The translations under genes and the position numbers were made by a program. From Eubacteriales bacterium (lineage in GTDB: Bacteria > Bacillota > Clostridia > Christensenellales > CAG-138), in contig JAJFTZ010000027.1 of the NCBI GenBank assembly GCA_021372675.1, positions 1 to 51,647 on the forward strand: a stretch of 51,647 nucleotides of DNA, written 5' to 3'. The stretch's first letter is position 1, and each line of letters opens with the position of its first letter. Shown one piece after another: positions 41,929 to 50,291 of the stretch. Below the pieces are notes generated by a model. It did not search any database, was not told where the DNA came from, and saw only the letters and a list, made by a program, of their open reading frames with translations.

Positions 41929-43638
41929 TTACCCCTTGATTTCCTTGGCAAACGTGGTATAGGCGCTGCGGATGACGGGGGAATCGTCGTTTTCGTAAAG
42001 GGCGTAGCGGTTTTTGCCGCCGCGCTTGGCCTTATAAAGCGCCCAGTCGGCGTTGGAATAAAGCTCCTCGAGCGCTGTGTTTTCCTCCGTGGCGATGGCG
42101 ATGCCGATGCTGCACGATACCGCAAAGCGGTGTTTTTCCCCGGAGGAAAGCGCGCGCACCGCCAGCAGGAGCTGCTCCGCTTTTTGGCGGATGATGCCGA
42201 TGTCGGGGATATCCCGCGCGAGTACGATGAACTCGTCGCCGCCGATGCGGCCGATCAGATCGGAGCTGCGGAAGATCCCGTTCAGGCAGCCGGCGATGTG
42301 GATCAAAAGCGTGTCGCCGAACGGGTGGCCTTCGGAATCGTTCACGCCCTTGAAGTTGTCGATATCGATGATCAAAAGCGCGTCCATAACGTCGCCGCGG
42401 CGGCTCAAGAGGTGCTCGGAGATGAGCGCCTGTACGGTGCCCTTGTTGTAAAGCCCCGTCAGCGTATCGCGCTCCGCCTTTTCCATGAGCTTTTGCGCGC
42501 GCTGCTTTTCCTCGTCGATATTCGCGATCACGCCGATGGCCTTGATGGGCGTGCCTTCTTGGTCGAACTGCTGCGTGGAGCGGCCCCGGCACCACAGATA
42601 CGTGCCGTCGGCGCGGGCGATGCGCGCTTCGCCCTCCACATAGGGCGAGCCCTGCGAAATGGCGTTGAAAAAGCGAACCAGCGCGGGCCTGTCGTCCGGG
42701 TGCACGCGGACGATCTCCAAAATCTTGCTGCGAAAGGCGCTTCGCGGCGCATAGTGGAAAAGCTTTTCCCAGTTGGAGGAAAGGTCGAGGCGGTCGCTTA
42801 AAAGGTCCCATTCGAAAATGATGTCGTTGGTTTGGTTGAGGATGATCTCATGCCGCCGCAGGCTCATCGAAAGCGCGAGCTGGAGTTTTTTGCCCGCGGA
42901 GATATCCACGAGAATGCAGCAGAAATAGGGCGCGCCGCTCATATCCACGCAAAGCTGGCGCCGCTGCATCACCCATTTGCTCTCGCCGCCCTTGGCAGTC
43001 ACGCGGAATTCGGTTTCCTGTATGTCGGCAGGGCCCGAGGGGAAGCGCAAAAGTTCCTTGCGCCCCTCCGGATCCGCCATTTCGAGAAAGCTCAAAGAGA
43101 AGCGCGTTTCTATCTCCTCGCGGGTATAGCCGAATAGGGAGATGAAGCTCTCGTTCATTTGCAAAAGGCTGAGCCTTTCATCGGCGGCGCATAAGAATAC
43201 CGCGCCGTAGATATCCGCGGCGGCGCGCTGCAGGCTTCGCTCCGAAAAGGGGATGGAGGTGTGGAGGATGATGAGCTTCAGGCCCTGCGGCGTCGCCCTG
43301 AACCCACAGGACAGGTTGAAGACAGTTCCGCTTAAAAACGGGTTGCAGATGGGCGTTTGGTCGGCATCTAAAATACCGCAGAGCACGAAAACATCCCGCG
43401 AGGCGTTGCGGATCTCGAAGCGCATGCCCGTGAGGTGGCGCGCAAGCGCGCTCGCGGCGTTCGCGCGGAAAAGGTGGCGGTCCAGGTCGGCTTTGCCGCT
43501 GAGGGGGATGGCGTGATCCGGCAAAATAAACAGGGCGTCTTCGGCGACGTATTCGTCGTAGAGCCTTTGGTACTGCCCCTTGCAGTAAAGGACGAACATT
43601 TTCCGTGCGGCTGCCATTACGGCTTGTGCGTCATACAT
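41929..43638 (-). CDS. Diguanylate cyclase, NTF2-like-PAS-PAS-GGDEF
   Basis: Soluble protein of 569 residues. An N-terminal domain of about 125 residues looks like an NTF2/SnoaL-type ligand pocket (MYDAQAVMAAARKMFVLYCKGQ, then DALFILPDHAIPLSGKADL). Two PAS domains follow (about 140-250 and 260-390, with YTREEIETRFSLSFLEMADP). The GGDEF domain (about 405-560) has the intact active site IGGDEF, and an RSSD five residues upstream, the RxxD inhibitory site. It should therefore make c-di-GMP with product inhibition. Start: ATG at 43638 behind GGGGGCTTCGT; the in-frame TTG at 43665 has no ribosome site. It opposes the HD-GYP protein encoded 5 kb away. Confidence 0.87.
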   Translation of the reverse strand: MYDAQAVMAAARKMFVLYCKGQYQRLYDEYVAEDALFILPDHAIPLSGKADLDRHLFRANAASALARHLTGMRFEIRNASRDVFVLCGILDADQTPICNPFLSGTVFNLSCGFRATPQGLKLIILHTSIPFSERSLQRAAADIYGAVFLCAADERLSLLQMNESFISLFGYTREEIETRFSLSFLEMADPEGRKELLRFPSGPADIQETEFRVTAKGGESKWVMQRRQLCVDMSGAPYFCCILVDISAGKKLQLALSMSLRRHEIILNQTNDIIFEWDLLSDRLDLSSNWEKLFHYAPRSAFRSKILEIVRVHPDDRPALVRFFNAISQGSPYVEGEARIARADGTYLWCRGRSTQQFDQEGTPIKAIGVIANIDEEKQRAQKLMEKAERDTLTGLYNKGTVQALISEHLLSRRGDVMDALLIIDIDNFKGVNDSEGHPFGDTLLIHIAGCLNGIFRSSDLIGRIGGDEFIVLARDIPDIGIIRQKAEQLLLAVRALSSGEKHRFAVSCSIGIAIATEENTALEELYSNADWALYKAKRGGKNRYALYENDDSPVIRSAYTTFAKEIKG

Positions 43639-43932
43639 ACGAAGCCCCCGCGAAATGTAACCCAAAACCGATCAAAAAGGGAACGCTTTTTTTGCCCGAG
43701 CCTTGTAATTCAAAATTATAGCATAATACCGCGTTGTTTGCGATAGAAAATTTCATAAAGTTTGCCAAAAACAACTGCAAGAATAAGTCTCATTTCCTAC
43801 GGTTCGCGGAGGAACGGTGTCGATTTTGGACTTGTTTCTTTATGGGCGCCATGCTATATTCTAGAGAGGGAGCGGCCGCCCCGCACTCATCTGAGCGTGT
43901 GGCGCGGCTCATAAAAAGGAAGTGAACCGTAT
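43639..43932. other. Divergent intergenic region between GGDEF and Crp/Fnr genes
   Basis: No gene is seen. A minus-strand TATAAT lies at 43715-43720 for the GGDEF gene, with a weak -35. The plus-strand promoter of the Crp/Fnr gene is at 43832-43860. Confidence 0.45.
43832..43860 (+). promoter_or_regulatory. Predicted promoter of the Crp/Fnr gene
   Basis: TTGTTT (43832-43837) and TATATT (43855-43860) are separated by 17 bp, 72 bp before the start codon. Confidence 0.5.
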
Positions 43933-44610
43933 TTGATCGGCGCCGAGGATATGGCCCTCGCCAAGCGCGCCCTCGTATTTTTCGAATTACTCGGCGACGA
44001 GGAAAAGCGCAAGACGGAGGCGCAGCTATATAAACGCTCCTTCGAAAAAGGAACCGTGATCCACCGCGGCAGGGAGGATTGCGCGGGGCTGTTCGTCATC
44101 CGCTCGGGCTACGCGCGCGCGTACCTCGTTTCCGACGAGGGCAAGGAGATCACCCTGTTTCGCGTGACCGAGGGGGAGTGCTGCATGTTCACGGCGGCCT
44201 GCATCATGCAGAACATCGATTTCGACGTGATCGTGGAGGCCGGCTCCGATATGGAGGCACTTATACTGCCCTCGGGGCTTTACAGCGAGCTTTCCGCACG
44301 CTACGTGGCGGTGGCGGATTTTACAAACGAGCTCATGGCGCGCCGGTTTTCCGACGTGATGTGGGTGATGGAGCAGATCGTGTTCATGAGCTTCGATAAA
44401 AGGCTCGCCACGTTTTTGCTCGAGCAGTCCGAGGTGGACGGCACCGCGTCGCTTCGCATTACGCACGAGCAGATCGCGCAGCACATCGGCACGGCGCGGG
44501 AGGTGGTTTCCCGCATGCTCAAGTATTTTGCGACCGAGGGCCTCGTGCGCATGACGCGCGGCGGCATCGAGCTCATAGAGCGTGATAAGCTCAAAAGGCT
44601 TACCATATAA
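43933..44610 (+). CDS. Crp/Fnr-family transcriptional regulator
   Basis: Regulator of 225 residues. The cNMP-binding-like beta barrel (about 25-140) includes [20 protein letters not shown]; the C-terminal winged helix reads [27 protein letters not shown]-type N-terminal cysteines for an iron-sulfur cluster are missing; Cys residues in [12 protein letters not shown] could serve as redox sensors, but this is a guess. The start is taken as TTG 43933 behind AAAAGGAAG (8-base gap); ATG 43951 is the alternative. It heads the rubredoxin, flavodiiron and superoxide reductase genes and probably regulates them in response to oxygen or oxidants. Confidence 0.87.
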   Translation: MIGAEDMALAKRALVFFELLGDEEKRKTEAQLYKRSFEKGTVIHRGREDCAGLFVIRSGYARAYLVSDEGKEITLFRVTEGECCMFTAACIMQNIDFDVIVEAGSDMEALILPSGLYSELSARYVAVADFTNELMARRFSDVMWVMEQIVFMSFDKRLATFLLEQSEVDGTASLRITHEQIAQHIGTAREVVSRMLKYFATEGLVRMTRGGIELIERDKLKRLTI

Positions 44611-44639
44611 AAATAACAAGATCGAGGAGGCAATTTTTT

Positions 44640-44795
44640 ATGAAGAAGTACGAATGTCCCTGCGGCTATATTTATGACCCCGAGGTCGGCGATCCGGACA
44701 GCGGCATCGCGCCGGGCACCGCCTTTGAAGATATCCCCGAGGATTGGGTCTGCCCGGTTTGCGGCCTTGCGAAGGACGCGTTTACCGAAATTTAA
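44640..44795 (+). CDS. Rubredoxin with shortened first knuckle
   Basis: Electron carrier of 51 residues. [18 protein letters not shown] and the second knuckle WVCPVCGL are canonical. The first knuckle is CPCG (Cys6, Cys8) instead of CxxCG, one residue shorter. All four Cys are present, so iron may still bind with a strained loop; a sequencing error in the CCC run would be the simpler reason. Start: ATG at 44640 behind GAGGAGGC. It lies 15 bp before the flavodiiron gene and is the natural electron donor for it and for the superoxide reductase. Confidence 0.9.
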   Translation: MKKYECPCGYIYDPEVGDPDSGIAPGTAFEDIPEDWVCPVCGLAKDAFTEI

Positions 44796-44810
44796 CGAAG
44801 GGACCTTGCT

Positions 44811-46013
44811 ATGGGCACGCTGAAGCTGACAGAGCACATCCATTCGGTCGGGGTGCTCAATCCCGCCATGCGGGTGTTCGACATTATCATGGTGACCGAG
44901 TACGGCACCTCCTACAACGCTTATTATGTGGAGGGCGAGAACAAGCGCGCCCTCATCGAGTGCGTTCACGGCAGCTTTCGAGAGGAATACCTCGAAAACC
45001 TCGCGTCGCTGACCGACCTTACAAAGATCGACTACCTCATTTTCAACCATACCGAGCCCGATCACAGCGGCGCATTGAAGGGCTTCCTCGAGTTGAACCC
45101 CAACATAGAGGTGTTCGGCACCATGGCGGCCATCAAAAACCTGCAGGAGATCGCGAATGTCGCCTTCAACGGGCATCAGGTGAAGGATGGGGAGGTGCTC
45201 GACCTTGGGGGCGTCACGCTCGAGTTTATGACGGCGCCCATGCTCCATTGGCCCGATACCATGTTTACATGGTGCAAGGAAGAGGGCGTGCTTTTTACCT
45301 GCGACTTTTTGGGCGCGCATTACTGCGAGCCCCGCATGATCGATACGAAGGTTTCCTATCCCGAAAAGTACAAGCAGGCCTTCAAAGACTATTTCGACGC
45401 CATCATGAGCCCTTTCAAGCCCTATGTGCAAAAGGGACTCGCGCGCGTGGAGCAGGCGGCGCCGCGCATGATCTGCACGAGCCACGGCCCCATCCTTACG
45501 GATTCGATCCGCGAGGCCATGGAGAGCTACCGCGCGTGGAGCGCGCCGAAAAGCCCCTCCGCCAAAAAGAAGGCGCTGATCCTTTACGTATCCGCCTACG
45601 GCTGCACGCGGCGGATCGCGCAGGAGTTCGAAGCGGAGCTTCGCGAAAACCATGGCTTCGAGGTGGAGGCGTATGACCTCGTGAGCGAGGACGTAGCCAA
45701 GTACCGCGAAAAGATCGACGAATGCGACGCGCTCCTTTTAGGGACGCCCACCATCAACCGCGACGCGCTCGCGCCCATGTGGGCGGTCGCGGCGCAGATC
45801 GACGCCATCGTCAACGCGAAAAAGCCCGCAACGGCGTTCGGCTCGTTCGGCTGGAGCGGCGAGGGCGTGCCCATGCTCCTCGAGCGGCTTCGCGGCCTCA
45901 AGTTCAACGTGATGAGCGAGGGCTTTACGGCGAAGCTCGTCCCCTCGGAGGGGGATCTTGAGCGCGCAAGGGCGTATGCCGCGGCGTTCGCGGCGTTTGC
46001 GCGCGGGGAATAA
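44811..46013 (+). CDS. Flavodiiron protein (FprA type)
   Basis: Cytoplasmic flavoprotein of 400 residues. The lactamase-like diiron domain has NHTEPDHSG (His80, Glu82, Asp84, His85), MLHWPD, CDFLGAHY with the bridging Asp and TSHGPI; the flavodoxin domain begins at KKALILYVSAYGCTR and has GTPTINRDALAPMW. It reduces O2 to water or NO to N2O with electrons from rubredoxin. Start: ATG at 44811 behind GAAGGGACCTTGCT. In the same operon as rubredoxin. Confidence 0.94.
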   Translation: MGTLKLTEHIHSVGVLNPAMRVFDIIMVTEYGTSYNAYYVEGENKRALIECVHGSFREEYLENLASLTDLTKIDYLIFNHTEPDHSGALKGFLELNPNIEVFGTMAAIKNLQEIANVAFNGHQVKDGEVLDLGGVTLEFMTAPMLHWPDTMFTWCKEEGVLFTCDFLGAHYCEPRMIDTKVSYPEKYKQAFKDYFDAIMSPFKPYVQKGLARVEQAAPRMICTSHGPILTDSIREAMESYRAWSAPKSPSAKKKALILYVSAYGCTRRIAQEFEAELRENHGFEVEAYDLVSEDVAKYREKIDECDALLLGTPTINRDALAPMWAVAAQIDAIVNAKKPATAFGSFGWSGEGVPMLLERLRGLKFNVMSEGFTAKLVPSEGDLERARAYAAAFAAFARGE

Positions 46014-46108
46014 CGCGTAAAAGTTCGGGCTGCGGGAAGCGGTTTTACCGCGCCGCCGTCAGGATTTTTCAATTTATCCGGATCAATTTATGCAAGGAGG
46101 ATTTTTTC

Positions 46109-46495
46109 ATGTGTAACGAACATCGCTTTTTCCGCTGCAAGCTTTGCGGCAAGATCATCGGCATCCTCAACGACCCCGGCACCCCCACGATCTGCTGCGG
46201 CCAGCCTATGGAAGAGCTCGCGGCCAACACCGTGGAGGCGTCGCAGGAGAAGCATCTACCGGTCATCACCATCAAGGGCGACATCGTTGAGGTGGCCATC
46301 GGCTCCGTGCCGCATCCCATGATCGAGGAGCACCACATCGAGTGGGTCTACCTCCAGACCAAGCACGGCGGCCAGCGCAAGTGCCTCGGCGCGGGCGTGG
46401 AGCCTAAGGTGCAGTTCAAGCTCACCGACGACGATCATGTGATCGCGGCGTTCGAATACTGCAATTTGCACGGCCTGTGGAAAACGGAAGTTTAA
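46109..46495 (+). CDS. Desulfoferrodoxin (superoxide reductase, 2Fe type)
   Basis: Protein of 128 residues. The N-terminal desulforedoxin centre uses Cys10, Cys13, Cys29 and Cys30 (CKLC and CCGQPM). The catalytic centre has EKHLP, HPMIEEHHIEWV and YCNLHGLWK, giving the four His and one Cys expected. It reduces superoxide to peroxide with electrons from rubredoxin. Start: ATG at 46109 behind GCAAGGAGG. Confidence 0.95.
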   Translation: MCNEHRFFRCKLCGKIIGILNDPGTPTICCGQPMEELAANTVEASQEKHLPVITIKGDIVEVAIGSVPHPMIEEHHIEWVYLQTKHGGQRKCLGAGVEPKVQFKLTDDDHVIAAFEYCNLHGLWKTEV

Positions 46496-46514
46496 GGGAA
46501 ACAAATCCAGTATC

Positions 46515-46541
46515 AAAGCCGCCCTTCGCGGGGCGGCTTTT
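46515..46541 (+). terminator. Terminator after the superoxide reductase gene
   Basis: AAAGCCGCCC pairs with GGGCGGCTTT around TTCGCG. It ends the oxygen-defence operon. Confidence 0.85.
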
Positions 46542-46570
46542 ACCTTATACGTGAATGGGAGGGGCAGCTT

Positions 46571-47377
46571 ATGCGGCTCGCGGTGTTTCAATTTGCCGCC
46601 GGCGAAGACATTTACGCCAACTTTTGCGCTATAAAAAGAGCGATCCTGAAGGCGGCGGAGCAAAGCGTTCGGCTTATCGTGTTTCAGGAATGCGCGCTGT
46701 GCGGCTACCCTCCGATTGAGCGGCCGGATGTGGAAAACTTGGATTTTAAGTCCGTGGAGCTGTGCGTCGGTAATGTGCGGGAGTTGGCAAAAGAGCACCG
46801 CATGTACGTCGCCTTGGGGCTCGTAACAAAAGAAGGAGAGGCGTGCTATAATACCATGCTCGTGATTGCGCCCTCCGGGGAGACCATGGGAAGCTACGAT
46901 AAGCGCGCGCTATGGGGTTACGACCTTCGGCATTTTAAAAAGGGACGGTCGGCGGGCGTTTTCGAAATTGACGGTGTAAAAACGGGATTTCGTATCTGCT
47001 ATGAGGTTCGTTTCCCGGAATATTTCAGGGAATTGTTTCGGGCGCGCGCGCAGCTTTGCTTTGTGAGCTTCAGCGATGTGGCCGAGGAGGCTTTGCCCGC
47101 AAGGTACGGCATCATAAAGGCCCACCTTATAACGAGGGCGGTCGAAAACGTGATGACCGTCGTTTCCGTAAACAGCGTTTCAAACTTCCAAACCGCGCCG
47201 ACCGCCGTGTTTGACGTGGACGGCTATGTTGCGGCGGAGGCGCCGCTCGGTGAGGAGTTTTTGCTCGTTTACGACTACGATATACCCGAGTTGGGCTTTG
47301 GGGCGAGAGGCAGGCTTGAAAATTCCATGGAGGCCATGGCCGAGAAGCACATTTCCGCAGCCTCTCGCGCGGAATGA
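46571..47377 (+). CDS. Nitrilase-superfamily carbon-nitrogen hydrolase
   Basis: Cytoplasmic amidase of 268 residues. The catalytic triad is visible: Glu40 in FQECALCGYPP, Lys111 in YDKRALW and Cys143 in FRICYEVRFPE. The substrate is not evident; members hydrolyse nitriles, amides or N-carbamoyl compounds. Start: ATG at 46571 behind GGGAGGGGCAGCTT. It stands alone between two terminators. Confidence 0.87.
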   Translation: MRLAVFQFAAGEDIYANFCAIKRAILKAAEQSVRLIVFQECALCGYPPIERPDVENLDFKSVELCVGNVRELAKEHRMYVALGLVTKEGEACYNTMLVIAPSGETMGSYDKRALWGYDLRHFKKGRSAGVFEIDGVKTGFRICYEVRFPEYFRELFRARAQLCFVSFSDVAEEALPARYGIIKAHLITRAVENVMTVVSVNSVSNFQTAPTAVFDVDGYVAAEAPLGEEFLLVYDYDIPELGFGARGRLENSMEAMAEKHISAASRAE

Positions 47378-47390
47378 CGGGCGAATGAAC

Positions 47391-47417
47391 GAAAAAACCC
47401 GTCCACGCGGGGGAAAA
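47391..47417 (-). terminator. Terminator of the AraC/GyrI-like gene
   Basis: On the minus strand CCCGCG and CGGG form a hairpin followed by TTTTTT (bases 47392-47397). Confidence 0.7.
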
Positions 47418-47476
47418 TAGGGGCTGAGGCTTACCGCCGCCGATTTTGGCGGCATTAAAACGCCCTTCGCCGCTTT

Positions 47477-48388
47477 TTACCCTTTCGCGTTCGCTTCCCT
47501 TACCGGCCGGGCCTCGATATAGCCGCGGTAGCCTTGCGGCTCGAGCTGTATGCGCGGCCCGTCGCCGTCGGCCCAAGTATAGCCGTAAAGCTTGGGGTCG
47601 TAGCGCTCTATCTGCGTCCAAAGCGCCTGTATGGCGTCGCCGAAATGCTCGTCGTCGTAGGGTGGGCCCTGAAATACCATAAGCTTGCACGGTGCAAGCT
47701 CCATGAGCTCGAAGCCCTCGGGCACGGGCTTGTCGTAATCGAACGGCACCTCCACGCCCTGCACGTATTCCGAGGTACCGGGCCGCCGCAAGTTTTCGGG
47801 CAGCCACATGCCGACGGGCTCGTAAAGCGCTTCCTTAACGCTTAGGAGCACGCCCCATACGTCGCAGCCGACCTCCTCGCAATATTCGAAATAATCCGTG
47901 GCTTTCACGCCGCGTTTTACGAGCGCCTTTCTTTTGGGGCGCTCCACCACCTGTACGAAGACCGCGTTTTGTTCCATTTCCTTTTCCTCCTCTTTGTGGA
48001 TGTGGCGGTAATAGGTGAGCACGCCGTAAGGCAGAAAGAGCCGTATCGGGGGTATTTCTTTGGCGTAACGCATCGGGGAAATGCCGAACTGCCTCGAAAA
48101 CGCCTTCGTGAACCCCTCGTGCGAATCGAAAACGAAATCGAACGCGACGTCGACCACGCGCGTTTTTTCATCCCGTAACGTTAACGCCGCCTGCGTAAGC
48201 CGCCGCGCGCGCAGGTAATGAAAGGGCGTTTTGCCCGTGAGTTCCCGAAACAGCCGCGCGCAGTGGTAGGGCGAGTACCCCGCCGCGCGGGCAAGCTGCT
48301 TGAGGGTGACGGGTTCGCCAAGGTGCGCCTCGATATAGTCCTGCATGCGTTGCACAGCTTCCGCCGCGGAGAGCCGATTCATTTCCAT
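47477..48388 (-). CDS. AraC-family regulator with GyrI-like effector domain
   Basis: Regulator of 303 residues in Rob/SoxS-like arrangement. The N-terminal AraC double helix-turn-helix (about 10-110) has TLKQLARAAGYSPYHCARLF and DVAFDFVFDSHEGFTKAFSR. The C-terminal GyrI-like domain (about 145-300) has ECVQ-type start VFVQVVERPKRKAL and ends with PKLYGYTWADGDGP. These proteins usually sense drugs or organic compounds and induce efflux. Start: ATG at 48388 behind TTAGGACGGTG. No efflux gene is next to it, so the target is unknown. Confidence 0.9.
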   Translation of the reverse strand: MEMNRLSAAEAVQRMQDYIEAHLGEPVTLKQLARAAGYSPYHCARLFRELTGKTPFHYLRARRLTQAALTLRDEKTRVVDVAFDFVFDSHEGFTKAFSRQFGISPMRYAKEIPPIRLFLPYGVLTYYRHIHKEEEKEMEQNAVFVQVVERPKRKALVKRGVKATDYFEYCEEVGCDVWGVLLSVKEALYEPVGMWLPENLRRPGTSEYVQGVEVPFDYDKPVPEGFELMELAPCKLMVFQGPPYDDEHFGDAIQALWTQIERYDPKLYGYTWADGDGPRIQLEPQGYRGYIEARPVREANAKG

Positions 48389-48514
48389 CACCGTCCTAAA
48401 AAGAGTATACGCGGCATATCAAAGGCTTTCTTGAACGCGCTTGCGAAAAAACGGGGTCATATAAAATAGTATACCACGGGCACGCGTACTTGGAAGCATG
48501 CCGGCCTACGCCGC

Positions 48515-48550
48515 AAAAAGTGCCGGAGCCTAAAGGCCCCGGCGCTTTTT
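48515..48550. terminator. Terminator between AraC/GyrI-like and peroxiredoxin genes
   Basis: AAAAAGTGCCGG pairs with CCGGCGCTTTTT around an 11-base loop (one G-T pair). It serves the minus-strand peroxiredoxin gene. Confidence 0.85.
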
Positions 48551-48591
48551 AGAGAGAAGTTACAATGGCCCTTTTTTGGGCGGAGAGAACG

Positions 48592-49269
48592 CTATTTCTT
48601 TTCCCTGCGGAAACACATGAACCAATCGAGACAGTACTGGTCGTCGTTCTGGTTCTCCATGCGCTCCTTGGCGGTGCCGCAGGAGCCCGCGGTGGGCACG
48701 ATCACATCCTGGCCGGGGCGCCAGTCCGCCGGGGTGGCGACGCCGTCCTTATCGGCCTTTTGCAGCGCGAGGATGATGCGCTTGATCTCGTTGAAATTCC
48801 TGCCCGTGGAGAGCGGGTAATAGAGGATGGTGCGGATCTTGCCATGGGGATCGATGATGAACACGGCGCGCACGGCTTGGGTGTTGGATTGGTTGGGCTG
48901 GATCATGCCGTATTTTTTCGAAACTTCCATACGAATGTCCTCGATGAGGGGGAAGGTGATCTCGATATCCTTCTTGCCGTTCCACTCGAGCTCCTTGATC
49001 TTGCGGAGCCATGCGATGTGCGCGTAGAGCGAATCCACCGAAAGGCCCACGAGCTCGGTGTTGAGCGCTTTGAATTCCGCGAGCATGGAGCCGAAGGTCA
49101 TAAATTCCGTGGTGCATACGGGCGTGAAATCGGCCGGGTGGGAGAAGAGTATCACCCATTTTCCGGTGTAATCCTCGGGGAAATTGATCTCACCCTGCGT
49201 CGTAACGGCCTTGAAGCTGGGCGCCATATCCCCGATCAAGGGCATCCTGTTTTCGTAAGTTTCGTTCAC
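48592..49269 (-). CDS. Peroxiredoxin (Prx6/AhpC type)
   Basis: Thiol peroxidase of 225 residues. ILFSHPADFTPVCTTEF contains the peroxidatic Cys52 and its partner Thr/Pro; YPLSTGRNFNEIKRII and DWRPGQDVIVP are typical of the 1-Cys Prx6 group. Extra cysteines at the C terminus (GSCGTA, QYC, FMC) could resolve the disulfide. The start is GTG at 49269 with AGGAGG 9 bases upstream. A Fur/PerR-like box overlaps the predicted -35, pointing to peroxide-responsive control. A thioredoxin gene lies just upstream. Confidence 0.93.
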   Translation of the reverse strand: MNETYENRMPLIGDMAPSFKAVTTQGEINFPEDYTGKWVILFSHPADFTPVCTTEFMTFGSMLAEFKALNTELVGLSVDSLYAHIAWLRKIKELEWNGKKDIEITFPLIEDIRMEVSKKYGMIQPNQSNTQAVRAVFIIDPHGKIRTILYYPLSTGRNFNEIKRIILALQKADKDGVATPADWRPGQDVIVPTAGSCGTAKERMENQNDDQYCLDWFMCFRREKK

Positions 49270-49333
49270 TCAACTTTACCTCCTGCTGTTTTATTTATTT
49301 TGAGTATAGCAGTGAAATAAAGAGATTACAGTG

Positions 49334-49363
49334 ATTTTATCACAGAGTGAGAATGATTATCAA
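49334..49363 (-). promoter_or_regulatory. Predicted peroxiredoxin promoter
   Basis: On the minus strand TTGATA (49358-49363) and TAAAAT (49334-49339) are 18 bp apart. The -35 is covered by the Fur/PerR-like box. Confidence 0.5.
49348..49362. promoter_or_regulatory. Fur/PerR-like box
   Basis: TGAGAATGATTATCA matches the 7-1-7 Fur-family consensus TGATAATNATTATCA at 14 of 15 positions. It overlaps the predicted -35 region of the peroxiredoxin gene. In Gram-positive anaerobes PerR boxes have almost the same form. Confidence 0.7.
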
Positions 49364-49372
49364 AGTTAGAAG

Positions 49373-49408
49373 AAAAAATAAGCCGGCAAGGGGGAGCCGG
49401 CTTATTTT
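49373..49408. terminator. Terminator of the thioredoxin gene
   Basis: AATAAGCCGGC pairs perfectly with GCCGGCTTATT, with A and T runs on both sides, between the thioredoxin and peroxiredoxin genes. Confidence 0.85.
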
Positions 49409-49457
49409 CAGCAAGAGCGCTTCCACGAAAGAAAGCGAAGAGGGCATGATAGGGAGA

Positions 49458-49775
49458 CTATACTTTTATCATTTGCACGATGGCTTCGCGAGGCTTTACG
49501 CCTACGGATTTGTTGACGGCTTTGCCGTTTTTGAAAACGATCAGCGTAGGTATGCTCATCACACCGAAGCGCTGCGCGAGCTCGGTTTCCTCATCCACAT
49601 TGACCTTGCCGACCACGACCTTGTCCTTGAGCTCGCTTTCCGACAACTCGTCGATGACGGGGGAGATCATTCTGCACGGGCCGCACCAGGAAGCCCAGAA
49701 ATCGACAAGCACCGGTTTATTTTGATGGAGCACCTCGGCCTCGAAGTTGGAAGCGGTGATGGTTTTTACGGACAT
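49458..49775 (-). CDS. trxA: Thioredoxin
   Basis: Disulfide reductase of 105 residues with active site WASWCGPCRM, cis-Pro in MSIPTLIVFKNG and the typical start ITASNFEAEVL. It may recycle the neighbouring peroxiredoxin. Start: ATG at 49775 behind TCGGAGGATCGAAAG; an in-frame start at 49829 would add an odd basic leader. Confidence 0.95.
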   Translation of the reverse strand: MSVKTITASNFEAEVLHQNKPVLVDFWASWCGPCRMISPVIDELSESELKDKVVVGKVNVDEETELAQRFGVMSIPTLIVFKNGKAVNKSVGVKPREAIVQMIKV

Positions 49776-49880
49776 CTTTCGATCCTCCGATTCTCTTTTT
49801 CTTGTTATCAGTATAGCCGTTTTGGGCATAAATGTACCGTGATAAAGTCACGCCGCGGCAAAGCATGATAAATACGCCGT

Positions 49881-50249
49881 TTACGTGAGGCGCTTTTTGT
49901 ACAGCCGTACGCCCTCCGCCTCGAGCCGATCCGTCCAGAGCATTTCGAGCAGCGTAAGCTCCTCGGAATAGTCGGTTTTCATTTCGTCCTTCTCGTCGTA
50001 GGGAAGGCGTTCAAGCACCTCCACCGCAAAGCTATCGGCGCCGAGCTTCTTCCAAGCCTCCTGCAGCTCGCGCCACGGGTGCATGCCGCTGTTAAGGCGT
50101 GCAAGCGCGCCGTTCATGCTCCCCTTCAAATCCTGCGTCGCCTGTAAATACGCCCTGTCTCCGGCGGCGGAACGTATCATGAAAATACCCATATCCGGTC
50201 TCGTCAGCTTGTATTGCCGTTTCAGTTCCTTGCTTTTTTCGTTCATCAT
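49881..50249 (-). CDS. GIY-YIG-like family protein, probably inactive
   Basis: Small protein of 122 residues. The order MGIFMIRS, then AYLQATQDLKGSMNGAL, then GMHPWRELQEAWKKLGADSFAVEVLERL follows the GIY-YIG nuclease family found in many Firmicutes. The core motifs are degraded: GIY is GIF, YIG is YLQ, and the Arg of the active site is not evident. The family name therefore does not imply nuclease activity here. Start: ATG at 50249 behind GAAGGAAGC. A long palindrome lies upstream (50269-50291). Confidence 0.7.
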   Translation of the reverse strand: MMNEKSKELKRQYKLTRPDMGIFMIRSAAGDRAYLQATQDLKGSMNGALARLNSGMHPWRELQEAWKKLGADSFAVEVLERLPYDEKDEMKTDYSEELTLLEMLWTDRLEAEGVRLYKKRLT

Positions 50250-50268
50250 GATGCTTCCTTCAATAGGT

Positions 50269-50291
50269 TTGTAATTTACAAAATTACAAAA
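50269..50291. promoter_or_regulatory. Palindrome upstream of the GIY-YIG-like gene
   Basis: TTTGTAATTT and AAATTACAAA form perfect 10-bp inverted arms around a 3-base centre, 20 bp before the gene. A likely operator; the protein that binds it is unknown. Confidence 0.5.
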
